In this document: positions 15,218-21,749 of the stretch, piece by piece | Layout: each line of letters opens with the position of its first letter | How positions within the stretch are numbered: position 1 is the first letter of the stretch | Source: an uncultured Collinsella sp. | GTDB lineage: Bacteria; Actinomycetota; Coriobacteriia; Coriobacteriales; Coriobacteriaceae | Length of the DNA stretch: 23,675 bases | Direction: 5' to 3' | Assembly (NCBI GenBank): GCA_902493125.1 | Contig: CABUOF010000032.1 | Coordinates: 1 to 23,675, forward strand | Made by a program: the position numbers and the translations under genes | The notes under the pieces: model-generated | Seen by the model: only the letters and a program-made list of their open reading frames with translations | What the model was told of the DNA's origin: nothing | The model's database searches: none

Positions 15218-16039
15218 CTACAGCAAATGTTCCTCGATAAAGATCGCGATGCCGTCTTTGTCGTTGCTGGCGGTTACAAAATCGGCGGCGGCACGGGCGG
15301 CGTCGCTGCCGTTTGCCATGGCCACGCCCACGCCGACGTCAGCCACCATGCAGGTGTCGTTGTCCGCATCGCCAAACACGCAGATGTCCTGGAGCTCCAT
15401 GTCGTTGAGCTCCGCCACGCGCACAAGGCCGCGCGTCTTGGACACGCGCGGATCCATGAACTCGTAGAGCCGCTGCGTGGTTTGCAGAGCCGCCGCCTTA
15501 ACAGTGTTATCGGCAAACGTCGACGCCCGCTCAATCACCCGCGGCATCACCTCGGGCGCCATGGTAAACATCACCTTGGGCTGCGGCTCGCGCAAAAACT
15601 CGGCAAAATCGACCACCTGGTAGGGCACGCCGTCGACGCGCGACAGGTGCTCGACGCACGCGTTGCTCTCGGGCACATAGAACACGCCGTCTCGGGGGCA
15701 GACGGGCGTTGCCGGAAGGTCCGCCATGTGCTTGCAGATGCGCGCGATGGTCTCGCCCGGCAGCGGATAGCTCAGCTCGTTGATATCGTGCGCGCGGTCG
15801 ATGACCTCGGCGCCACCGCAACCCACCATCACGTCTACCAGGCCTTCGATGCCCCAGAGCTCGTACATGGCCTCGGTCGCGTGGGCGTCGCGCCCGGTGC
15901 ACAGGCCAAAGAGCACACCGCGCTCGCGCAGGGCGCGGATCGCCGCCACGGTGCGCGGGGACACCGTGTGCTGGCTCGTGAGCAGCGTGCCGTCGATATC
16001 GCAGAACACGGCTTTGATGTGGCTGAAGGTGGTGTCCAT
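15218..16039 (-). CDS. Cof-type HAD-family phosphatase
   Basis: This 273-residue cytoplasmic hydrolase belongs to the HAD superfamily, subclass IIB (Cof-type), whose members remove phosphate from small sugar phosphates, nucleotides or cofactors. All motifs are present: the nucleophile Asp14 and Asp16 in FCDIDGTLL, Thr48 in LCTGRD, Lys201 in VSKTRGL, and the metal-binding FGDADND (Asp224, Asp228). The IIB cap lies between about 85 and 195. Length and frame are normal. The start is the ATG at 16039, with AGAAAGG upstream. The gene stands alone between two CCTGNCC-loop palindromes. The substrate cannot be predicted from sequence, and nothing links it directly to the pilus genes. Confidence 0.9.
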   Translation of the reverse strand: MDTTFSHIKAVFCDIDGTLLTSQHTVSPRTVAAIRALRERGVLFGLCTGRDAHATEAMYELWGIEGLVDVMVGCGGAEVIDRAHDINELSYPLPGETIARICKHMADLPATPVCPRDGVFYVPESNACVEHLSRVDGVPYQVVDFAEFLREPQPKVMFTMAPEVMPRVIERASTFADNTVKAAALQTTQRLYEFMDPRVSKTRGLVRVAELNDMELQDICVFGDADNDTCMVADVGVGVAMANGSDAARAAADFVTASNDKDGIAIFIEEHLL

Positions 16040-16127
16040 GGGGGCCTTTCTGGGTTGTGCGACGGTGTGGGGTGTATTCGTGAACGGCGTACATGGTATA
16101 CCAAGGCACAGGCCGTTGGGACCCGAT

Positions 16128-16158
16128 CACCACAAAGGTGCCTGCCCCCTTTGTGGTG
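16128..16158. repeat. CCTGNCC-loop palindrome, copy 3
   Basis: Perfect 11-bp arms (CACCACAAAGG) close the loop TGCCTGCCC. It lies upstream of the HAD gene and 32 bases before a 65-bp palindrome, the reverse order of the pair at 5042-5151. Confidence 0.82.
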
Positions 16159-16190
16159 GCCGAACCCGAAGGGCGGCCTGCCCGGAGCGC

Positions 16191-16255
16191 AAACCATCAC
16201 AACATTCGACGTTTTTCGGCAAAATCGCGATTTTCATCGAATGTTGTGATGGTTT
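16191..16255. repeat. 65-bp palindromic repeat, copy 2
   Basis: Perfect 19-bp arms (AAACCATCACAACATTCGA) surround a 27-base core that shares AAAATCGCGATTTT with copy 1. The right arm directly abuts the stop codon of the MFS gene (16256-16258), so the element would fold at the 3' end of that message. Confidence 0.88.
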
Positions 16256-17542
16256 TTACTGCCTTGCGGCACGATCCAAATGCCGGCGTCCAAACAGCAG
16301 TAGCGCCGCGGGAACCGCCGTCACGACCATGCCCGCACCAACGAGTGTCTGCTGCACGCCAAACGTCGCCGCCAGCCACGGGGCAATCGCCAGCGGGGCC
16401 ACGCCGGCGAACATGTTGCCAAAACCCATGACCGAGTTGACGCGACCGAGCTGCTCGAGCGGGGCCGTCGTTTGCACGATCGTGTTGTGGAGCGGATTGA
16501 CGACACCCCAGGCCACGCCAAGGGCAATCTGTCCGACGAGGGCTACGCCCACGTACGGTGTCCCCACATAGAGCAAACTTCCCAGACCCACGGACATGAG
16601 CGCCACGAGCAGCGTTTTGAGGCTGACGAAGCGCGGCGGCAAGCGGAGCGCGACCACGGCGCCCAGCACCGCGCCCACACCGCTGGCCGACGAGAGCCAG
16701 CCCATCCATTCGACACCGACGTGCAGGACATCGCGGTAGAAGAACGACTCCAGCGGATCGAAAGCACCATAGCCAAAGTTCGAAAGAAAGATAATGCAGA
16801 ACAGTAGGGCGAGAACGCTGTTGGTAAAGACTGTCTTGATGCTGGTCGCGAAGGTTGCGCGGGTGGATTTGCTGGAGTCGGAGCTTTGACTGGCAGTACT
16901 TGCCGTTGTGCTACCGTCCGCAGGAGTACTTTCGCGCGCGGCGACGCGACCTCCTTGCGGCCTAAAGCCCCAACCGGCGACGAGCGCCAGCACGGTAAAG
17001 AGCATCATGAGCACGAACACCGCGCGCGACGACGCAGCCGCCGCGACAAAGCCGCCCAGCGTGGGGCCGACGATGATACTCACGTTGGAGAACATGGTTA
17101 TGGCGGAGTTGATGTCTTTGAGCTCGACGGGGTCGTCGGTGAGATATGCCGGATAGGACGTGGCGATGGGCTGGGCGAATCCCATCACAAAGCCCAGGAG
17201 CACCGCGCCGAGCAGGACGATGCCGGTCGCGCTGCCAAAAACGAGGATCGCCGCGCCGGTTGCCAGCGTGCCCACGATGCTCAGCAAGAAATGACGGCGC
17301 GGGCCCCAGGCGTCGAGCACCGCACCGCCCGCAAAGGATCCCAAGATCACGAATACGTTCATAAAAAGGACGGCCAGCGATGTCGCGACGACCGAAGCGC
17401 CGTCCGCATAGGTGAGTGTTCCGATAACGCCGATAAAGTAGCTGGTCTGAAAACCGGTGTAGATGAGAAAGCGCATCGCCACCAGGCGCTTGGCCTGCAC
17501 GGACAGCGATGATCGAGGCTTTGAGAAAAGAGAGGCGAACAT
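16256..17542 (-). CDS. MFS transporter, EntS/MFS_3-like exporter
   Basis: This 428-residue membrane protein is a major facilitator with about twelve predicted membrane helices, probably a proton-driven exporter. It starts MFASLFSKPRSSLSVQAKRLVAMRFLIYTGFQTSYFIGV. It keeps the loop after helix 2 (GGAVLDAWGPRRHFLL), a long Ser/Thr-rich cytoplasmic loop in the middle (about 205-240), and VNPLHNTIVQTTAPLEQLGRVNSVMGF in the second half, which is typical of the EntS/macrolide-efflux-like group. The ATG at 17542 is chosen because AAGGAG lies five bases ahead; an ATG at 17581 lacks such a site. The substrate is unknown. The stop codon touches a 65-bp palindrome. Confidence 0.9.
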   Translation of the reverse strand: MFASLFSKPRSSLSVQAKRLVAMRFLIYTGFQTSYFIGVIGTLTYADGASVVATSLAVLFMNVFVILGSFAGGAVLDAWGPRRHFLLSIVGTLATGAAILVFGSATGIVLLGAVLLGFVMGFAQPIATSYPAYLTDDPVELKDINSAITMFSNVSIIVGPTLGGFVAAAASSRAVFVLMMLFTVLALVAGWGFRPQGGRVAARESTPADGSTTASTASQSSDSSKSTRATFATSIKTVFTNSVLALLFCIIFLSNFGYGAFDPLESFFYRDVLHVGVEWMGWLSSASGVGAVLGAVVALRLPPRFVSLKTLLVALMSVGLGSLLYVGTPYVGVALVGQIALGVAWGVVNPLHNTIVQTTAPLEQLGRVNSVMGFGNMFAGVAPLAIAPWLAATFGVQQTLVGAGMVVTAVPAALLLFGRRHLDRAARQ

Positions 17543-17675
17543 GGAGACTCCTTGTTTCATACGAATGCGGACGGAGGGCATTCGCCACCGTCTGTCAAAT
17601 CAATCTATCCGCATGAAACGTTAAGGACCCATCAAGCCCCTTCTCTCCGTTTTTCGCCCGTCATGAACTACTTGG

Positions 17676-17705
17676 TAGATTGTAAGACATGTCCCACACA
17701 TCTAC
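17676..17705 (-). promoter_or_regulatory. Candidate promoter/operator upstream of the MFS gene
   Basis: A TACAAT box on the minus strand (17684-17679) lies in an interrupted inverted repeat, GTAGAT...ATCTAC (17676-17681 and 17700-17705), about 140 bases ahead of the MFS start. The -35 box is poor. The rest of 17543-17675 shows nothing I can name. Confidence 0.3.
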
Positions 17706-17716
17706 TAAAGCAAAAA

Positions 17717-17749
17717 CCACCACAAAGGTGCCTGGCCCCTTTGTGGTGG
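17717..17749. repeat. CCTGNCC-loop palindrome, copy 4
   Basis: Perfect 12-bp arms (CCACCACAAAGG) close the loop TGCCTGGCC. It lies between the upstream region of the MFS gene and the end of the moaC-mobB gene, 19 bases from a divergent relative at 17769. Confidence 0.85.
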
Positions 17750-17768
17750 AAATGACGTTTGCCCAGAT

Positions 17769-17809
17769 AAAACCTGCCAAAATAAACCTGTCCCTTTTTG
17801 GCAGGTTTT
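17769..17809 (-). terminator. Hairpin with CCTGTCCC loop behind moaC-mobB
   Basis: Perfect 14-bp arms (AAAACCTGCCAAAA) close a 13-base loop holding CCTGTCCC, the loop word of the other palindromes, but with entirely different arms. The hairpin overlaps the last two bases of the moaC-mobB stop codon. The minus strand runs into TTTT within its second arm, so it may end the molybdopterin operon. The direct repeat CCAGATAA lies on each side (17763-17770 and 17813-17820). Confidence 0.7.
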
Positions 17810-19100
17810 AGGCCAGATAATCTTGAATCAGGTCGCAGATGGCTCGGGCGTCGTTGATGTTGATGGCTCGGGTCGCAAAGCCGGCATCGAATGCCTGGCG
17901 TGCCAGGGCTTCGTTGCAGGCAAGGGCCAGCGTGTGGCCATCGACCAGGTCGAGTGAGCTCTTGCCGCGCAGACGGTCGACACCGGAGCGCGCGACCACG
18001 ATGTTGTCGAAGCCCTCGGTCTTGTAGCCCTCGATGATCACCACGTCGACATCGTTGTAGCGCGACAGCAGCTCGCGCGCGGGCATCTCGTCCTCCTCGC
18101 GCGTGTCGGCGTACTCCGCCCAGCGCGTGGCGCAGATGAGGCCCACGTGCTTGGATCCGGCCTGGTGATGACGCCAGGTGTCCTTAGCGGGCACGTCGAT
18201 ATCAAAGCCGTGGTGCCCGTGATGCTTGAGCGAGCCCACGCGCAGGCCGCGACGGGTGAGCTCGGCAATAACCTTCTCGACGAGCGTGGTCTTGCCCGAG
18301 TTCTGGTAGCCGATAAACGCGATCGCGGGGACGGCCGGAGCTGCGGGCGCGACGGCGATGGGTGCGCTTACGGGCGCGGCATCCGCGGCCCCCACAGCCT
18401 CAACAGCAGCAGCCTGACGTTCGGCACGATCCCACACGCCCGAGCGGCCGCCCTCCTTGTGCAACAGGCGCACGTCGACGATCTCCATGCCGCGATCGAC
18501 GGCCTTGCACATGTCGTAGATCGTTAGGCACGCAGCGCTCGCGCCGGTCAGGGCCTCCATCTCGATACCCGTCTTGCCCGTCACGCCCGCCGTAACCAGC
18601 ACGTGAAAGCCAACCTGCCCGTCCGCGCGCGCCGGCGCCCAGCCCTCGGGCACGTCCTCGACAGGCGTCCCCACCGGAGCGATGGGCGCAATGTCGCACT
18701 TGCTCTTGGTAATGAGCAGCGGATGGCACATGGGGATGATGTCGCTCGTGCGCTTGATGGCCATGATGCCCGCCACGCGTGCGCAGGCAAGCACGTCGCC
18801 CTTCTTGGCGCGGTCCTGCAGCACCATGGTCTGCGTCTCGGGGTGCATGAGGATGGTGCCCTCGGCGATGGCGATGCGATGGGTCTCGGCCTTGTCGGAC
18901 ACGTCGACCATGCGTACCTCGCCCTTGGCGTCCACGTGCGTCAGCTCGTCGCGGCGGGCATCACGGGCGGGCTCGGCGACAGCGCTGGCAGTCGGCTGCG
19001 CGCCTGTAACGGCATCGCTGGCCGCAGCCGTGACTTTGTGGGCAGACATCGCGGCCCTGCGAGCGGCCTTGGTGGCATCGGCGTACCTGCTCTTGGCCAT
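17808..19100 (-). CDS. MoaC-MobB fusion protein for molybdenum cofactor synthesis
   Basis: Two molybdenum-cofactor enzymes are joined in one 430-residue chain. Residues of about 52-222 are cyclic pyranopterin monophosphate synthase (MoaC), with THVDAKGEVRMVDV, MCHPL, TGKTGIEMEALTG and the catalytic pair Asp196/Lys199 in YDMCKA, and LLHKEGGRSG at the end. A linker rich in Ala and Pro (about 228-258) leads to MobB, a GTP-binding protein that helps guanylate molybdopterin, with Walker A at 264-272 (GYQNSGKTT), SLKHHGHHGFDID and VVIIEGYK. The first 50 residues are Ala-rich and unassigned. The start at 19100 follows GGAGG by eight bases, within the end of moaA. The two cistrons are four bases apart, so they form an operon. 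Confidence 0.93.
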   Translation of the reverse strand: MAKSRYADATKAARRAAMSAHKVTAAASDAVTGAQPTASAVAEPARDARRDELTHVDAKGEVRMVDVSDKAETHRIAIAEGTILMHPETQTMVLQDRAKKGDVLACARVAGIMAIKRTSDIIPMCHPLLITKSKCDIAPIAPVGTPVEDVPEGWAPARADGQVGFHVLVTAGVTGKTGIEMEALTGASAACLTIYDMCKAVDRGMEIVDVRLLHKEGGRSGVWDRAERQAAAVEAVGAADAAPVSAPIAVAPAAPAVPAIAFIGYQNSGKTTLVEKVIAELTRRGLRVGSLKHHGHHGFDIDVPAKDTWRHHQAGSKHVGLICATRWAEYADTREEDEMPARELLSRYNDVDVVIIEGYKTEGFDNIVVARSGVDRLRGKSSLDLVDGHTLALACNEALARQAFDAGFATRAININDARAICDLIQDYLA

Positions 19101-19104
19101 ATGA

Positions 19105-20160
19105 TCATCCTCCGATTTGGGACATAAATCGTTGCGTGCCCTCAATTATCGCGTGTTCCTGCGGTTTGTGGGTGACGGCATCGCGCCAAATCGAAAGTAC
19201 CTGCATATCATCACCACGGCGCAGCGCCTCACGCACCGAATACTCGGCATCGCTAAACAGGCACGGACGCACGTTGCCATCGGCCGTCAGGCGCAGGCGG
19301 TTGCAATTCGCACAAAAATGGTTGGACATGGCGCTAATAAAGCCGACCGTTCCCGCCGCGCCCGGAAAGCGCCAATAGCGCGCAGGGCCCGCGCCGGCAG
19401 GAGCGTCGTTGATGTCGAGCGGCTCGAGCTCGCCCAGTCCCACCGCGGCGGCCCCGGCATTGATGCGCGCCCGCAGCTCGTCGCTCGGCACGGTATCGCT
19501 CGCGTCCCACAGCTCGGGATTGAGCGCGGGAGCATGCGGGTCCACAGCGCAATGCGAGCTGGTGCGCTCGTCGCCGATGGGCATGTATTCGATAAAGCGC
19601 AGGTGGATGGGGCGGTCGACGGTCAGCCGCGCGAGGGCCGCCACATCTTGGTTGAGCCGGCGCACCACAACGCAGTTGACCTTAACGGGCTCAAAGCCCC
19701 AAGCCAGCGCCGCATCGATGCCAGCCATGGTCTGCTCGAGCCGACCCAGGCGCGTGATCTTTCCAAAGAGCGTAGGGTCGAGCGTGTCGAGCGAAATGTT
19801 GACGCGGTTAAGCCCGGCATCTTTGAGCTGCGGCGCCAGCTTGGGCAGCAGGGCGCCATTGGTGGTGAGCGAGATGTCCTCGATCTGCGGAATCGCACGG
19901 ATGTCACGAATAAGCGGGATGATACGGCGGCTGACCAGCGGCTCGCCGCCCGTCAGGCGCACGCGGCGAATGCCCTCCCCCGCCACCAAGCGCACAAAGC
20001 GGGCGATTTCCTCGGCGCTGAGCAGCTCGTCGTGTGCACGGGGCGCCACGCCATCGGCCGGCATGCAGTAAATGCAGCGGAAATTGCACTTGTCGGTAAC
20101 GGCAATGCGCAGGTAGTTGATGTCGCGGCCAAAGCCGTCATATTGCACGCGCCCGTCCAC
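19105..20160 (-). CDS. moaA: GTP 3',8-cyclase MoaA
   Basis: MoaA is the radical-SAM enzyme that starts molybdopterin synthesis by rearranging GTP to 3',8-cyclo-GTP; MoaC then makes cyclic pyranopterin monophosphate. The 351-residue protein has the SAM cluster cysteines C25, C29 and C32 (CNFRCIYC), the LTGGEPL motif at about 69-75, the second cluster cysteines C283, C286 and C300 (FCANCNRLRL...RPC), and the C-terminal Gly-Gly needed for activity. The start is the GTG at 20160, with GGGAGGG just ahead. It is the first gene of a two-gene operon with the moaC-mobB fusion directly after it. No moaD, moaE or molybdoenzyme lies in the window. Confidence 0.96.
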   Translation of the reverse strand: MDGRVQYDGFGRDINYLRIAVTDKCNFRCIYCMPADGVAPRAHDELLSAEEIARFVRLVAGEGIRRVRLTGGEPLVSRRIIPLIRDIRAIPQIEDISLTTNGALLPKLAPQLKDAGLNRVNISLDTLDPTLFGKITRLGRLEQTMAGIDAALAWGFEPVKVNCVVVRRLNQDVAALARLTVDRPIHLRFIEYMPIGDERTSSHCAVDPHAPALNPELWDASDTVPSDELRARINAGAAAVGLGELEPLDINDAPAGAGPARYWRFPGAAGTVGFISAMSNHFCANCNRLRLTADGNVRPCLFSDAEYSVREALRRGDDMQVLSIWRDAVTHKPQEHAIIEGTQRFMSQIGG

Positions 20161-20200
20161 GCAGCCCTCCCCTCACGCGGCGTTTTATTCTTCGGAAAAC

Positions 20201-20206
20201 ATAATA
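20201..20206 (-). promoter_or_regulatory. Candidate -10 box of the moaA operon
   Basis: TATTAT on the minus strand lies about 40 bases ahead of the moaA GTG. No recognisable -35 box stands at the right distance, so the call is weak. Confidence 0.3.
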
Positions 20207-20292
20207 CCCCACGAGAGAATCATGCCGACACCCGTACGACAGGACAGGTCGCTTCGAGCAAAACGGACTTTCCAAGCCCATCCTCAGCATAC

Positions 20293-20357
20293 AGACCATC
20301 ACAACAATCGATGCTTTTCCCGTTTTTGGCAAAAAACGTCGAATGTTGTGACGGTTT
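20293..20357. repeat. 65-bp palindromic repeat, copy 3
   Basis: The arms pair at 16 of 19 positions and match the family arm AAACCATCACAACATTCGA with a few changes, so this is the most decayed copy. Its core (with CGTTTTTGGCAAAAAACG) equals that of copy 4 at 21535 and differs from copies 1 and 2. It lies between the moaA upstream region and the end of the nuclease-like gene. Confidence 0.82.
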
Positions 20358-20395
20358 GCCTGCCCACGGCACCCCGCAGAAGGACCAAAGCGCCC

Positions 20396-21433
20396 CTAAA
20401 GGCCGCCGTCCCAGCGCCGAATCACAAATTCTCGCAGGTCGTTCTGCCGTTTCTGGAACACCTCGCTTCGGTCGCACTTAAGACCCATAGCGAGCGCGAT
20501 GGCATTCATCGCCCGGTGCAATTGCAGCTGATGGGCAAACTGAGTCCCGGTGAGGACGATCATCCTAAAGCCCAGCGCGCTCAGCACGGTCATACGCTCC
20601 GCATCCGACGCGCTGCGCTGTTTATCAAGATGGTCCGATCCGTTGTATTCAATCCCCGTACCGCTCGCGGGCGCATATACGTCGATCTCGAAATACCCGG
20701 CCTTTGCGAGATACTTGAACTCGCTGGGAACATCGACCCGATGGTTGAGCTCGATCTTGGCGTATCCCAGCCCTCCCTGGGAACGTTTTGCTACGACCAT
20801 AATTGCGGTGGCCGTCTCCATGGGCGACCGCGCGCCATCGTGCACGCGCTTGAGCACGGCGGCCGCGCGTATAGCCCCCTGACGAGATCGGTTCTCATTG
20901 CAATAGGCAATCAAGTCGGCAACGGTATACCTCTGCCCTATCTCGATATAATCGCCTGTCGACAGATGATTCAAATGGTATCGGGCGCAGATTTCATACC
21001 CATATTCCAGCTGCTCGGGCTCGCTCATCCACGAGCCCGCTTGGACAAAGCACATGGCCTCATCAACCACTAGAAGGCCCTCTGCCACCTCGATAAGATG
21101 GCCTGGAGGTACCGGCGCTCCAAACACGTGGCACCTAAATCCAGCCGGCGTCGAGCGCTCAAAATCAAAGTTGACGAGCGTGTCGATATGATCGAGCTCT
21201 TCTCGTGGAATACCGAGCGAAACCAGATAGTCGGTAACGATCCCAACTGCCGTTGAAGCCCTCAGCCCCTTGGCATCGAGTCCCAATTTGGGCAGGCTCG
21301 CGGTCGGCTCCGCATCGTTAGCAAGCGAGTCCTCATCGTATAGGCTGCTTGCTCGCGAGAGCGGCTCGGACGGGCGCGCCACGTTGTGGTACAGCCAGGC
21401 AGTCTTATGGGACAGGACGATCGGCAGGTCCAT
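20396..21433 (-). CDS. AbiEi/DUF559-like protein with PD-(D/E)XK nuclease region
   Basis: This 345-residue protein is of uncertain role. Its C-terminal third looks like the small nuclease fold of DUF559/Vsr-like proteins: SPMETATA with Glu206, FEIDVYAP with Asp251, IEYNGSDH with Glu262, then ASDAERMTVLSALGFRMIVLTGTQF. This reads as the E...D...E-x-N order of a PD-(D/E)XK site, with Asn where Lys or Asp is common. The N-terminus (LSHKTAWLYHN) resembles the SHxSA opening of AbiEi-type antitoxin or DUF559 proteins of actinobacteria. GGAGG lies a few bases before the ATG at 21433. The gene is alone, with a 65-bp palindrome on either side, and codes in an otherwise ordinary metabolic region. A defence or mobile-element role is inference only. 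Confidence 0.75.
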   Translation of the reverse strand: MDLPIVLSHKTAWLYHNVARPSEPLSRASSLYDEDSLANDAEPTASLPKLGLDAKGLRASTAVGIVTDYLVSLGIPREELDHIDTLVNFDFERSTPAGFRCHVFGAPVPPGHLIEVAEGLLVVDEAMCFVQAGSWMSEPEQLEYGYEICARYHLNHLSTGDYIEIGQRYTVADLIAYCNENRSRQGAIRAAAVLKRVHDGARSPMETATAIMVVAKRSQGGLGYAKIELNHRVDVPSEFKYLAKAGYFEIDVYAPASGTGIEYNGSDHLDKQRSASDAERMTVLSALGFRMIVLTGTQFAHQLQLHRAMNAIALAMGLKCDRSEVFQKRQNDLREFVIRRWDGGL

Positions 21434-21534
21434 GAGCCCTCCAATGGAGTCGGATAACCAACCTTATTCCCCTGCCCACGGGTCCGCACACCTTCGCGCG
21501 CAAGAAAGCGATTCCACCCGGTCGAGTGGCAGAA

Positions 21535-21599
21535 AAACCATCACAACATTCGATGCTTTTCCCGTTTTTGGCAAAAAACGTCGAATGTTGTGATGGTTT
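21535..21599. repeat. 65-bp palindromic repeat, copy 4
   Basis: Perfect 19-bp arms (AAACCATCACAACATTCGA) surround the core shared with copy 3. It lies about 100 bases ahead of the nuclease-like gene and about 80 bases before the MATE promoter, between divergent genes. Confidence 0.88.
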
Positions 21600-21679
21600 G
21601 AGGCGAGGTGAGGGGCACGGAGGGGTCAAAGCATCGTGCTCGGAGCGTGACTTTTTTCGCCCCACTGCCGACACAAACC

Positions 21680-21710
21680 TTGACTCTACAATCGTTATAG
21701 GGTTTTCACT
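21680..21710 (+). promoter_or_regulatory. MerR-type promoter and operator of the MATE gene
   Basis: TTGACT (21680-21685) is followed by the dyad CTCTACAA-TCG-TTATAGGG (21684-21702, arms matching at 6 of 8), and a poor -10 hexamer TTCACT (21705-21710) at a 19-base spacing. A dyad inside a spacer lengthened to 19-20 bases is the hallmark of promoters that MerR-family activators untwist. The MerR-family gene begins two positions downstream, behind the MATE gene, which supports the call. Confidence 0.6.
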
Positions 21711-21749
21711 ACACTGGTACGTAAACAACCCAGCCAGAAAGCCCCGCCC

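Noticed and set aside
19117..20481. Plus-strand open frame of 454 codons opposite moaA
   Set aside because: Shadow of moaA that also reads through a palindromic repeat.
5042..21599. The 65-bp repeats as a CRISPR array
   Set aside because: Copies are kilobases apart and fully palindromic, with no spacers and no cas genes.
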